Of a stretch of 37,234 nucleotides of DNA, positions 23,097 through 31,566 are shown in pieces (position 1 is the first letter of the stretch; each line of letters opens with the position of its first letter). Where the stretch lies: NCBI GenBank assembly GCA_946543085.1, contig CAMNLM010000010.1:1-37234 (forward strand). Direction: 5' to 3'. The notes below the pieces were generated by a model, which was given only the letters and a program-made list of their open reading frames with translations, had not been told where the DNA came from and did no database searches. This stretch comes from an uncultured Clostridia bacterium (GTDB lineage Bacteria; Bacillota; Clostridia; Christensenellales; Aristaeellaceae). The translations under genes and the position numbers were made by a program.

Positions 23097-24047
23097 ATGT
23101 GTATGTCCGCGCATCCCAGAATCACCGTCATCGGCGGCATCAACGTCGACATCAGCGGCACCGCCGACACCAAAATGCTGCTCGGCGATTCCAACCCGGG
23201 CCAGGTGAAAACCACCATGGGCGGCGTTGGACGCAACATCGCCGAGTGCCTCTCGCGCCTCGGGGCCGAGGTCACCCTGCTGACCTGCCTGGGCGACGAC
23301 AGCCACACCCCGGCGATTCGCGCGCACTGCGCGTCCGTCGGCATCGATCTGGCGGACTCGCCCGTCGTGCCCGGCGCGCGCTCCAACACGTATCTCTGCA
23401 TCAACGACGTGGACGGCGACGTGTTCGCCGCGGTGGCGGACATGGGGCTGTGCGACCGGATCACCCCGGCCTTCGCCGCGGAGCGCATCGAACGCATCAA
23501 CGCCTCCGATCTGGTGGTCGTGGACGCGAATCTCCCTGAGGATACGCTGACCTGGCTGGGGCAATACGTCCGCGTTCCGCTGGCGGCCGATCCGGTGTCC
23601 GTCAAGAAAGCGGAGCGCCTGCGCGGCTGCCTGCCCTATCTCACGCTGCTCAAGCCGAACCGCCCCGAAGCGGAGCTGCTCTCCGGCATCGCCATCCGCG
23701 GCACGGACGGCCTGCGCGCAGCTTCGGCCTCGCTGCGGGAGCAGGGCGTGAAGCAGGTCTTCATCTCCCTCGGCGCGAGCGGCGTCTACTATGACTGCGG
23801 CGGCATTCAGGGCGTGCAGCCCTGCTTCCCCGGTGCGGTGCTGAACACGAACGGCTGCGGCGACGCCTTCCTCGCGGGGGCCTGCATGGCGAAGCTGTGC
23901 GGGCTGGACGTGCGGGGCCAGGCGGCCTGGGGACAGGCGGCCTCGGCGATCAACGCGGAGTCCGAGCTGGGCGTGAGCCCCGCGCTGTCCCTGGAGGCCG
24001 TGCGGGCAAGGATCAAGGCCAGTGCTTCAACAGGCTGGCCGGCATAG
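23097..24047 (+). CDS. psuK: PfkB-family pseudouridine kinase
   Basis: 316 residues. It is expected to phosphorylate pseudouridine to pseudouridine 5'-phosphate, the substrate of the next gene's product. PfkB motifs are present: ITVIGGINVDISGTA, TTMGGVGRNIAECLSRLGAEV (motif 1), the SLGASGVYY segment and the catalytic NTNGCGDAFLAGACMA (motif 2, about residues 260-275). N-G-C-G-D replaces the more usual G-A-G-D, seen in other kinases of this branch. Two ATGs are possible (23097 and 23103); AGAAAG lies 4 or 10 bases upstream, so the start is uncertain by two codons. The specific substrate is inferred from the neighbour psuG, 17 bases away. Confidence 0.85.
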   Translation: MCMSAHPRITVIGGINVDISGTADTKMLLGDSNPGQVKTTMGGVGRNIAECLSRLGAEVTLLTCLGDDSHTPAIRAHCASVGIDLADSPVVPGARSNTYLCINDVDGDVFAAVADMGLCDRITPAFAAERIERINASDLVVVDANLPEDTLTWLGQYVRVPLAADPVSVKKAERLRGCLPYLTLLKPNRPEAELLSGIAIRGTDGLRAASASLREQGVKQVFISLGASGVYYDCGGIQGVQPCFPGAVLNTNGCGDAFLAGACMAKLCGLDVRGQAAWGQAASAINAESELGVSPALSLEAVRARIKASASTGWPA

Positions 24048-24064
24048 AAAGGAATGTGAATCCC

Positions 24065-24991
24065 ATGAACAATCTGAACAAGTATCTCGCCGTATCGCCC
24101 GAGGTGCAGGCCGCGCTGGACGCGGGCAAGCCCGTTGTGGCACTGGAATCCACCATCATTTCCCACGGCATGCCCTATCCGAAGAACGTGGAGACCGCCC
24201 TGCGCGTGGAGGAGATCATCCGCGAGCACGGCGCGGTGCCCGCCACCATCGCGATCATCAAGGGCAAACTGACGGTCGGCTGCTCCAGGGAGGAGATCGA
24301 GTACCTCGGCAAGCGCGGCCTGGACGTGCCCAAGGCGAGCCGCCGCGATCTGCCCGTGCTGCTGGCCCAGGGTCAGGACGGCGCGACCACGGTGACGACC
24401 ACCATGATCGGCGCGGCGATGGCCGGCGTGAAGGTCTTCGCGACCGGCGGCATCGGCGGTGTGCACCGCGGCGCGGAAACCACCATGGATATCTCCGCCG
24501 ACCTCGAGGAACTGGCGCAGACCCAGGTGCTGGTGGTCTGCGCGGGCTGCAAGTCCATCCTGGACATCGGCCTGACGCTGGAATACCTGGAGACCAAGGG
24601 CGTGCCGGTCCTGGGCTACAGGACCAAAGAAATGCCCGCCTTCTACACCACGCATTCCGGCTTCCAGGTGGACTACGCGATGGAGAGCCCGGAGGACGTC
24701 GCTGCGGCCTTCCGCGCGAAGATCGAGTGCGGCCTCAAGGGCGGCATGCTGCTGACCAACCCGATCCCCGATGCGTACGCGATGGATCTCGACTACATCA
24801 ACGCGAACATCGACGCGGCCATCGCCGAGTGCAACGAGAAGGGCATCAAGGGCAAGGCCATCACGCCCTTCCTGCTGGACAAGATTCAGAAGCTGACCGG
24901 CGGCAAGAGCCTGGAGGCAAACATCCAGCTGGTCTACAACAACGTCGCGGTCGGCGCGGAGGTCGCCAAGGCGCTGTGCGCAAACGGCTGA
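24065..24991 (+). CDS. psuG: Pseudouridine-5'-phosphate glycosidase
   Basis: 308 residues, the normal PsuG length. It cleaves the C-C glycosidic bond of pseudouridine 5'-phosphate to uracil and ribose 5-phosphate (reversible). Family-wide motifs are seen: VALESTIISHGMPYP (about residues 25-39), the catalytic-lysine region ATIAIIKGKLTVG, ASRRDLPVLLAQGQDGATTVTTTM, VFATGGIGGVHRGAE and LLTNPIPDAYAMD. AAAGGA lies 11 bases before the ATG. Together with the kinase in front it forms a complete route for using pseudouridine from RNA turnover. No pseudouridine transporter gene is adjacent, so the source may be internal RNA decay or a transporter elsewhere. Confidence 0.95.
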   Translation: MNNLNKYLAVSPEVQAALDAGKPVVALESTIISHGMPYPKNVETALRVEEIIREHGAVPATIAIIKGKLTVGCSREEIEYLGKRGLDVPKASRRDLPVLLAQGQDGATTVTTTMIGAAMAGVKVFATGGIGGVHRGAETTMDISADLEELAQTQVLVVCAGCKSILDIGLTLEYLETKGVPVLGYRTKEMPAFYTTHSGFQVDYAMESPEDVAAAFRAKIECGLKGGMLLTNPIPDAYAMDLDYINANIDAAIAECNEKGIKGKAITPFLLDKIQKLTGGKSLEANIQLVYNNVAVGAEVAKALCANG

Positions 24992-25037
24992 CAAGGCGCA
25001 GCCGCAATCCTGACAACAGAAAAAGGAGGAACCCACC

Positions 25038-25862
25038 ATGGCCAAAGTCTGGCTGATCACTGGCGGCAGCGTCGGCGGCATCGGCGAGGGCATTGCCCGC
25101 GCCGCGCTCGCCCATGGCGACAGGGCTGTCATCACCGCCCGCTCCATGAGCAAGCTTGAGCCCATCGCCCGTGACTATCCCGAAACCTGCCTGCCGCTCA
25201 CGCTCGACATCAACGACACGGCCCGCATCAGCGAGATCGTCGCGGAAACGGTGAAGCGCTTCGGCACCATCGACGTCCTGGTCAACAACGCCGGCCATGG
25301 CTACCGCTCCTCCGTGGAGGAGGGCCAGGAGCAGGACATCGAGGAACTCTTCGGCACCAACTTCTTCGGCCCGATCCGCATGATCAAGGCCGTCCTGCCG
25401 ATCCTGCGCGCGCAGGGAAGCGGCGTCATCATGAACACCACGAGCATCGCCGCCGAGCGCTCGGCGATGGGCTCCGGCTACTACGCCGCCAGCAAGGGCG
25501 CGCTGGATCTGCTCACGGACGGCCTCTGCAAGGAGCTGAAGCCCCTCGGCATCCGTGCGATGGTGATCGAGCCCGGCTCCTTCCGCACGCACTTCTATGA
25601 CGAGGCGCTCAAGGCGGCTGACCTGACCATCGACGCCTACAAGGACTCCACATGGAAGAACGCCCACGTGGAGAACAAGCGCCAGCAGCCCGGCGACCCG
25701 ATGAAGGCCGGCGAGCTCGTGTGGCGCATGGCCTTCGCGGAGGAAGCGCCCTTCCGCCTGCTGCTCGGCTCCGACGCGGTGAAGGTGGTCAAGGCCCAGG
25801 CCGAGGAGCGGATCCGCGAGGCGGACGCCTTCGCGGAGGACTCCCGGAGCACCGATTTCTGA
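25038..25862 (+). CDS. Short-chain dehydrogenase/reductase (SDR)
   Basis: 274 residues, classical SDR with a C-terminal extension. The nucleotide loop reads TGGSVGGIGEGIA (about residues 8-20), one residue longer than the usual TGxxxGIG. Also seen: NNAGHG, the catalytic serine region TTSIAAERSAMGSG and the YxxxK pair in YYAASKGAL (about 155-163), then IEPGSFRTHF. An acidic/basic residue for NAD versus NADP choice cannot be read safely, though ARSMSKL suggests NADP. GGAGG lies eight bases ahead of the ATG. It stands 46 bases behind psuG and may be co-transcribed. The substrate is unknown. Confidence 0.9.
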   Translation: MAKVWLITGGSVGGIGEGIARAALAHGDRAVITARSMSKLEPIARDYPETCLPLTLDINDTARISEIVAETVKRFGTIDVLVNNAGHGYRSSVEEGQEQDIEELFGTNFFGPIRMIKAVLPILRAQGSGVIMNTTSIAAERSAMGSGYYAASKGALDLLTDGLCKELKPLGIRAMVIEPGSFRTHFYDEALKAADLTIDAYKDSTWKNAHVENKRQQPGDPMKAGELVWRMAFAEEAPFRLLLGSDAVKVVKAQAEERIREADAFAEDSRSTDF

Positions 25863-25914
25863 GCTTTCGCAGCTCCGCAGCGGCGCGAAATGGCGAAAAC
25901 AGGCAAAAAAGGCC

Positions 25915-25943
25915 TTGCGTTTTACCCTGCGCTGTGATACAAT
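25915..25943 (+). promoter_or_regulatory. Promoter of secG
   Basis: TTGCGT (25915-25920) and TACAAT (25938-25943) are spaced by 17 bases, 30 bases before the SecG start. Confidence 0.6.
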
Positions 25944-25973
25944 AGGTTGCAATCTTCAAGGGGGTTGAGACCA

Positions 25974-26201
25974 ATGACTGTTGTGATTTCCATCGTGCTG
26001 GTTCTTGCAGCACTGTTCCTGATCGTGACCATCCTGCTCCAGAGCAGCAATGCCCGTGGTCTGGGCGCTATCGCCGGTGAAGTGACAGCGAACATGAGCA
26101 AGGCCAAGGCCGCGTCCGTCGACGCGAAGCTGGCCCTGGGCACCAAGATCGCCGCGGCGCTTTTCGTGGTGCTGTCCCTCGTGCTGTGGATGATCGGCTG
26201 A
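25974..26201 (+). CDS. secG: Preprotein translocase subunit SecG
   Basis: 75 residues, the normal SecG size. Two membrane helices (about residues 3-21, VVISIVLVLAALFLIVTILL, and 54-74, IAAALFVVLSLVLWMIG) flank a cytoplasmic loop with the family segment LLQSSNARGLGAIAGE. SecG joins SecY and SecE in the membrane channel for protein export. GGGGG lies nine bases before the ATG at 25974; an earlier in-frame ATG (25947) lies between the promoter and the ribosome site and is rejected. Single-gene transcript with its own promoter and terminator; the frequent neighbours rnr and smpB are not next to it here. Confidence 0.93.
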   Translation: MTVVISIVLVLAALFLIVTILLQSSNARGLGAIAGEVTANMSKAKAASVDAKLALGTKIAAALFVVLSLVLWMIG

Positions 26202-26226
26202 TCCTGTCAGAAACAAAGCAACCATC

Positions 26227-26260
26227 AAACCCCTCCGCCTGATCGCGAGAGGGGTTTTGT
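26227..26260 (+). terminator. Terminator of secG
   Basis: AACCCCTC (26228-26235) pairs with GAGGGGTT (26249-26256), followed by TTGTT. Confidence 0.75.
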
Positions 26261-26281
26261 TGGAATCAGAAGGAGGCCTGA

Positions 26282-27889
26282 ATGATGCGGCTGACACTCT
26301 CCGGCATCAGGGATCGGGAAGCGTGGGCGAAGGCGGGGATCGGACTGCCCGGCTATGACGCCGGCGCGGTGGTGCGGCGCACGGTGGAAGCGCCGGTCTG
26401 GGTACACTTTGGCGTTGGCAATATCTTCCGCGTCTTCCTCGGCGGAATCGCCGACCAGCTGCTCGCGGACGGCGCGATGGACCGCGGCATCACCTGTGTG
26501 GAGTGCTTCGACATGGAGGTGGTCGACCGCATTTACCGCCCCTATGACAACCTCGGCCTGAGCGTGATCCTGCACAACGACGGCCGCGAGGAGAAGCGCG
26601 TGCTCGGCTCCATGGCCGAGGCGATCCAGGCCTCCCCGGACCGCGCGGCGCAGTGGGAACGGCTGAAGACCGTGTTCCGCACGCCGGGCCTGCAGATGGT
26701 GTCCTTCACGATCACGGAGAAGGGCTATGCCCTCACCAACACGGCGGGCGTTTATTTCCCCGCCGTCGCGGCGGACATCGAGGGCGGCCCGGAAAAAGCG
26801 AGGACGGCGATGGCGATCGTCGCGGCGATGCTCTGGGAGCGCTTCAGGGCCGGCGCGGGACCGCTCAGCCTGGTCTCCATGGACAACTGCTCGAAGAACG
26901 GCTCCCGCCTGCGCGAGGCCGTCCTGCGCGTGGCGGATGCCTGGCGGGAGGGCGGATTTGTCACGGAGGCTTTCCTGGCCTGGGTCAGCGACGAGAAGCA
27001 GGTCGCCTTTCCCTGGACGATGATCGACAAGATCACGCCGCGTCCCAGCGCGGAGATCGCCAGCCGGCTGGAAGCGCTGGGTGTCGAGGCCATGCAGCCC
27101 GTGGTGACCGCGAAGCAGACCTATATCGCGCCCTTCGTGAACGCGGAGGGGCCGCAGTACCTGGTCATCGAGGACAGCTTCCCCAACGGTAGGCCGCCCC
27201 TGGAGCGGGCCGGCGTCTATATGACCGACCGCGCCACGGTGAACAAATCCGAGCGCATGAAGGTGACCGCCTGCCTGAACCCGATCCACTCCGCCCTTGG
27301 GCCGTACGGCTGCCTGCTGGGCTTCACGCTCTTTTCCGACCAGATGCTGGACGCGGATTCCCTGCGCCTGGCGAAGGCCATTGGGGAGGAGGGCATGGAT
27401 ACCGTGCCGGATCCGGGCATCCTCTCGCCCCGGGCCTTCCTAGAGGAATGCCTCACGGTGCGCTTCCCGAATCCCTTCCTGGGCGACACGGTGCAGCGCC
27501 TGGTGACGGACATCTCCCAGGGAGTCGGCGTGCGCTTCGGCGAGACGGTGAAGGCCTATGTGCGCAAATACGGCGACGCCGGCCGGCTGCGGGCGATCCC
27601 CGTGGCGATTGCCGGGTGGCTGCGCTATCTGCTGGCGGTGGACGACGCGGGCAGCCCCTTCCCGCTCTCACCCGACCCGATGAATGAGGAGCTGCAGGCG
27701 CAGCTCGCGACGGTCTCGGCGGACGATCCGGATTCCCTGACAGACCAGCTGAAGCCCATCCTCGCGGACGCCGGCCTCTTTGGCGTGAATCTCTGGGAAG
27801 CGGGCATCGGGGAGAAGATCGAAAGCGTTTTCCGCTCCATGCTGCGCGGCCCGGGCTCTGTCCGCAAAACGCTGCACACAGCGATCTGA
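26282..27889 (+). CDS. Mannitol dehydrogenase-family (hexuronate) oxidoreductase
   Basis: 535 residues. The long-chain mannitol dehydrogenase family includes fructuronate reductase (UxuB) and tagaturonate reductase (UxaB) of hexuronate breakdown, plus polyol dehydrogenases. Seen: nucleotide-binding FGVGNIFRVFLGGIADQLL near residue 42, the family signature SMDNCSKNGSRL, FPWTMIDKITPRPS (about 240-255) and the catalytic lysine/asparagine/histidine region MKVTACLNPIHSALGPYG (about 328-345). GGAGG lies five bases before the first ATG (26282) and eight before the next (26285), so either could be used. No uxaC, uxuA or kdgK-like gene is adjacent; D-fructuronate/D-mannonate conversion is the best guess from length and motifs. 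Confidence 0.85.
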   Translation: MMRLTLSGIRDREAWAKAGIGLPGYDAGAVVRRTVEAPVWVHFGVGNIFRVFLGGIADQLLADGAMDRGITCVECFDMEVVDRIYRPYDNLGLSVILHNDGREEKRVLGSMAEAIQASPDRAAQWERLKTVFRTPGLQMVSFTITEKGYALTNTAGVYFPAVAADIEGGPEKARTAMAIVAAMLWERFRAGAGPLSLVSMDNCSKNGSRLREAVLRVADAWREGGFVTEAFLAWVSDEKQVAFPWTMIDKITPRPSAEIASRLEALGVEAMQPVVTAKQTYIAPFVNAEGPQYLVIEDSFPNGRPPLERAGVYMTDRATVNKSERMKVTACLNPIHSALGPYGCLLGFTLFSDQMLDADSLRLAKAIGEEGMDTVPDPGILSPRAFLEECLTVRFPNPFLGDTVQRLVTDISQGVGVRFGETVKAYVRKYGDAGRLRAIPVAIAGWLRYLLAVDDAGSPFPLSPDPMNEELQAQLATVSADDPDSLTDQLKPILADAGLFGVNLWEAGIGEKIESVFRSMLRGPGSVRKTLHTAI

Positions 27890-27992
27890 AGAAGCGGCGG
27901 CAAGGAACCGCGCTTGCCGGTTAGGGCTCTTCAAGCGGCAATCTGCCGAAGCTACTGCGGCGCCCCCAAAAAAACAGAGATCAACAGGAACC

Positions 27993-28015
27993 GTGACAAG
28001 CGCCTGCTTTGTCAC
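27993..28015 (+). other. Hairpin just upstream of the tyrA ribosome site
   Basis: GTGACA-AGC (27993-28001) pairs with GCT-t-TGTCAC (28006-28015), a nine-pair stem with one bulge, ending five bases before GGAGG. It may influence translation of the next gene. No terminator T-run. Confidence 0.35.
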
Positions 28016-28033
28016 GAACGGAGGACATCCATT

Positions 28034-28870
28034 ATGCGCGTAGGTATCATCGGCTTGGGTCTGATCGGCGGCTCTCTGGCCAGGAGCATCAAGCTCCACA
28101 CCGCACACCAGGTCTACGGTTTCGACATCAGCCCTGAAACCATGCGTCAGGCCGAACTGATGGAAGCCATTGACGGGACGCTGACAGACAGCCTGCTGCC
28201 CACCTGCGGGGTGGTGCTTGTCGCCACTTACCCGCAGGCGATCGTGGAGTGGATCTCCGCGCACGCGGAGCAGTTCGCGCCCGGCACCCTTGTGGTGGAC
28301 TGCGGCGGCGTCAAGCGCTGGATCGTCGAGCGCGTGCAGCCGCTCGCCGAGGGCCGCGCCTGGCATTTTGTTGGCGGCCACCCGATGGCGGGACGCGAGT
28401 ACAGCGGCTTCAGCTACAGCCGGGACAATCTCTTTGAGCGCGCGTCCATGATCCTCACGCCCAGGGGCGACGAGGACCTGCAGGTGCTGCAGGCGGCGAA
28501 GGAATTCTTCCTGGATATCGGCTTCCGCCGCGTGGTCTTTACGACGCCCGCGAAGCACGACGAGATGATCGCCTACACCTCCCAGCTGGCGCATGTGGTC
28601 TCGGGCGCGTACGTCAACAGCCCGCTCGCCGCGAAGCATAAGGGCTTCTCGGCGGGCTCCTTTGCGGACATGACGCGCGTGGCCCGCGTGGGCGAGGAGC
28701 TCTGGTCGGAGCTCTTCCTGGACAACCGGGACGCCCTGCTGTCCTCGCTGAATCTCCTGATCGATCATCTGACCGAATACCGCGACGCGCTGGACGCGGG
28801 GGACAGAGAGCGCCTGAAAGCCGTCATCCGCGCGGGGCGCGAGAAGCGCGAGAGCCTGGATGAGCCCTGA
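28034..28870 (+). CDS. tyrA: Prephenate dehydrogenase
   Basis: 278 residues, the mono-functional form. It converts prephenate to 4-hydroxyphenylpyruvate with NAD, the tyrosine branch of aromatic amino acid synthesis. Seen: Rossmann loop IGLGLIGGSLARSIK (residues 5-19) with Asp at the end of strand two (VYGFDIS), and the signature GGHPMAGREYSGFSYSRDNLF (about 115-135), whose His is catalytic, followed by ERASMILTP. No ACT regulatory domain is attached, so feedback control by tyrosine, if any, must use the catalytic domain. GGAGG lies nine bases before the ATG. Other aro genes are not adjacent. Confidence 0.93.
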   Translation: MRVGIIGLGLIGGSLARSIKLHTAHQVYGFDISPETMRQAELMEAIDGTLTDSLLPTCGVVLVATYPQAIVEWISAHAEQFAPGTLVVDCGGVKRWIVERVQPLAEGRAWHFVGGHPMAGREYSGFSYSRDNLFERASMILTPRGDEDLQVLQAAKEFFLDIGFRRVVFTTPAKHDEMIAYTSQLAHVVSGAYVNSPLAAKHKGFSAGSFADMTRVARVGEELWSELFLDNRDALLSSLNLLIDHLTEYRDALDAGDRERLKAVIRAGREKRESLDEP

Positions 28871-28918
28871 CGGCCGTCCGCGAGGGGACAGGCAGCCGGG
28901 GCCGATCGCGATCATCGG

Positions 28919-28947
28919 TTGCGCCGGCCGGGCTGCCATGGTATAAT
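28919..28947 (+). promoter_or_regulatory. Extended -10 promoter of the acyltransferase operon
   Basis: TTGCGC (28919-28924) and TATAAT (28942-28947) are spaced by 17 bases; TGG precedes TATAAT, giving an extended -10 like that at 11829. Confidence 0.65.
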
Positions 28948-28981
28948 GGATGAGATTTGAGTTCACTGCGCGAGGTGGAGT

Positions 28982-30397
28982 ATGGTCTTTTCGTCCAGCA
29001 CCTTTCTCTTTCTGTTCCTCCCGCTGACGCTGCTGGGGTATTATCTGGTCGGCAGGCGGCTTCGCAACGGTTTTCTGCTGTGCATGTCGCTGCTCTTTTA
29101 TGCGTGGGGCGGGCCAAAGGCCGCGCTGCTGATGGTGGCCTCCATCCTGATCAACTACCTCTGCGGCCTGTGGGTCGGCGCTGCGGGCGGCAAGGCTTCG
29201 CCATGGCCGAAGCGCCTGGCGGTGATCGCCGCCGTCACGGCGAACCTCGGCATCCTCTTCTATTTCAAGTACCTGAACTTCGCTGTGGATACGGCGCGGC
29301 GCCTGTTCCACTTCTCGGCGCAGGTGCGGCAGATTGCCCTGCCCATCGGCATCTCCTTCTTCACCTTCCAGGGCATGAGCTACGTGCTGGACGTGGCGAT
29401 GGGGAAGGCGAAGGTGCAGCGCAACCCGCTGAAAATCGCCCTCTATATCTCCCTCTTTCCCCAGCTGATCGCCGGCCCGATCGTGCGCTACAGCGACATC
29501 GAGGAGCAGATCGACACCCGCACGGTGGATCTGGACAAGCTCGCCTCCGGCGTGCAGCGGTTTGCCGTTGGCCTGGTGAAGAAGGCGTGGATTGCCAATA
29601 CCCTGGGACAGGTCGCGGACGGCGTGTTCGGCCCGGCCACGATGAACAGCTCCGTCGGGCTGACCTGGCTCGGCGCGATCTGCTACATGTTCCAGATCTA
29701 TTTCGACTTCAGCGGCTACAGCGACATGGCCATCGGCCTGGGCAAGATGTTCGGCTTCGAGTTCCTGGAGAATTTCCGCTATCCTTACAGCGCGAAAACC
29801 ATGACCGAGTTCTGGCGCAGGTGGCACATCTCGCTCTCCACCTGGTTCCGCGATTACGTATACATCCCGATGGGCGGAAACCGCCGCGGCAACCAGTATC
29901 TGCACCAGCTGGTGGTCTTCCTGCTGACCGGCCTGTGGCACGGCGCTTCCTGGAGCTTTGTGCTCTGGGGCCTGTGGCACGGTCTCTGGCTGATGGCGGA
30001 GAAGCCGCTGATCAGGCGCGGCAAGCTGGACAAGGTGCCCGGCTGGCTGCAGTGGCTCTTCACGATGCTGCGCGTGCTGATCGGCTGGGTGCTGTTCCGC
30101 AGGGAGTCCGTGTCCGGAACGGCGCAGATCCTCGCGGTGATGTTCGGCCTGGCGAGGCCCGAGCGTGTCACCTACACGGCGGCGTGGTACCTGGACGGCT
30201 GGGTCATCTTGACGCTGGCCGCGGCGGTGCTGGCCTCCGTGCCGTGGCGCGAGGTGCTCGGTGATCGCTTCAATGCCTGGCTCGCGGGCGACAGGGGCGT
30301 GCTCTGCACGCGCGTGCTGTCGTGCCTGCTGCTGCTCCTCGGGGCTGTGCTCGTCATCACATCCACGTATAACCCGTTCATTTACTTCCGCTTTTGA
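28982..30397 (+). CDS. MBOAT-family O-acyltransferase (AlgI/DltB-like)
   Basis: 471 residues, mostly membrane helices (about 11). MBOAT proteins pass acyl groups across the membrane to extracellular polymers; AlgI acetylates alginate and DltB carries D-alanine. Family segments: FSSSTFLFLFLPLTLLGYY, ISFFTFQGMSYVLDV (about residues 120-134), LFPQLIAGPIVRYSDI (about 157-172), FWRRWHISLSTWFRDYVYIPMGG (about 279-301) and the catalytic-histidine LTGLWHGASWSFVLWGLWHG (about 315-335). The neighbour is a DHHW/AlgX-like protein rather than dltA/C, so O-acetylation of a surface polysaccharide or wall polymer is the likely job. GAGGTGG lies three bases before the ATG. Confidence 0.93.
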   Translation: MVFSSSTFLFLFLPLTLLGYYLVGRRLRNGFLLCMSLLFYAWGGPKAALLMVASILINYLCGLWVGAAGGKASPWPKRLAVIAAVTANLGILFYFKYLNFAVDTARRLFHFSAQVRQIALPIGISFFTFQGMSYVLDVAMGKAKVQRNPLKIALYISLFPQLIAGPIVRYSDIEEQIDTRTVDLDKLASGVQRFAVGLVKKAWIANTLGQVADGVFGPATMNSSVGLTWLGAICYMFQIYFDFSGYSDMAIGLGKMFGFEFLENFRYPYSAKTMTEFWRRWHISLSTWFRDYVYIPMGGNRRGNQYLHQLVVFLLTGLWHGASWSFVLWGLWHGLWLMAEKPLIRRGKLDKVPGWLQWLFTMLRVLIGWVLFRRESVSGTAQILAVMFGLARPERVTYTAAWYLDGWVILTLAAAVLASVPWREVLGDRFNAWLAGDRGVLCTRVLSCLLLLLGAVLVITSTYNPFIYFRF

Positions 30398-30408
30398 GGA
30401 GGCGCGGG

Positions 30409-31566
30409 ATGAGAAAAACAGGAAATATCGTGCTGCTCGTCTTCTTCGCGCTGCTGGTGGCCGTGCCGCTGGTGACGGCGGATTTCGCGGGCGGCAAAAT
30501 CTCGGAGACGGAAAAACGCGTGCTCGCCTCCCATCCCACCCTGCGGGATGAGAACGGCAGTCTCTCGCCCTCGGCGCTGATCAACTCCACGGACGCCTGG
30601 ATCAAGGACAACATCGGCGGCCGCAAGCTGGCCTCGGACTTCTGGACGACGCTGCAGTACCGCGTGTTCAGCCGCAGCGCGCGGCAGAACGTGATCATCG
30701 GCAAGGAGGACTGGATCTATTACGCGCCGGAGGCTGTCCTGGCGGACTACACCGGCGACAACCTCCTCAACGAACAGCAGGTCGAGACCTATATCGGGTG
30801 GGCCGCTCAGCTGGACGAGGCGCTCAAGGCGCGGGGGATCAGCGTCGCCTGGACGATCATCCCTGACAAGAAAACCGTTTACCCGGAGTATTACCCCGAC
30901 GGCATCGTTCCCGCCCGCAACGGCACCCGCACGGATCAGATTGTCCGCGAGGTGGCGAACCGCACGGACATGCGGCTGATCGATCTGCGGCCTGTGATCA
31001 AGGCGCATAAGGGCGAAGATCCTCTCTATTTCATCCATGCGGACGATTCGCACTGGAACTATCGCGGCGCTTATCTGGGTGTGCAGGAGTATTGCAGAAC
31101 CTTTGGCGTTGAGACTGTTCCCTTTGAAGCGTGCGGCGCGCAGGAGATGGTCTTTCCCGGCAATTTCAATGGCGCGATTCAGATGGACGAACCGGTTCGG
31201 CGGCCGGTCACGGGGCGTGAAAACACGTACACACTGGACAATGATTTCTATGACCGGTTTCCCCAGCTGGCGTTTTCGGACAGCCCGGAGTCTTTCCGCT
31301 GGCGGTCTGTGAACGAGGACAGCAGCCTTCCGTCGCTGCTCTGCGTAGGCGACAGCTATTTTGTCATGAGCCGGGATTATCTGGGTCAGTACTTTTCGTC
31401 CGTCACGTTCCTTCATATGCTGGATTCCGACGCTCTGGGAGAGATGATTGAAGCTGTGCAGCCGGACTGCGTGCTGTTTGAAACGGTGGAGCGCATGCTG
31501 CAGCTTGAGCCCGAAATGCTTCAGCGCGGCCTGGCAAGCATGGGCATCGAGGCGAAGACCCCGTGA
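30409..31566 (+). CDS. DHHW / AlgX-like SGNH acyltransferase partner
   Basis: 385 residues. An N-terminal membrane anchor or signal (GNIVLLVFFALLVAVPLVTA) leads to an extracellular SGNH-type domain. Catalytic-looking motifs are HADDSHWNYRGAYLG (Asp/His pair near residue 212) and VGDSYF (Ser near 315), in the reversed order known from AlgJ/AlgX. Such proteins take the acetyl group delivered by the MBOAT partner and place it on the polysaccharide. GAGGAGG lies six bases before the ATG, 11 bases behind the MBOAT gene. The last third (from about 31020) uses more A/T-ending codons than the first part, which may reflect recombination. The stop overlaps the next start (GTGA, 31563-31566). Confidence 0.85.
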   Translation: MRKTGNIVLLVFFALLVAVPLVTADFAGGKISETEKRVLASHPTLRDENGSLSPSALINSTDAWIKDNIGGRKLASDFWTTLQYRVFSRSARQNVIIGKEDWIYYAPEAVLADYTGDNLLNEQQVETYIGWAAQLDEALKARGISVAWTIIPDKKTVYPEYYPDGIVPARNGTRTDQIVREVANRTDMRLIDLRPVIKAHKGEDPLYFIHADDSHWNYRGAYLGVQEYCRTFGVETVPFEACGAQEMVFPGNFNGAIQMDEPVRRPVTGRENTYTLDNDFYDRFPQLAFSDSPESFRWRSVNEDSSLPSLLCVGDSYFVMSRDYLGQYFSSVTFLHMLDSDALGEMIEAVQPDCVLFETVERMLQLEPEMLQRGLASMGIEAKTP

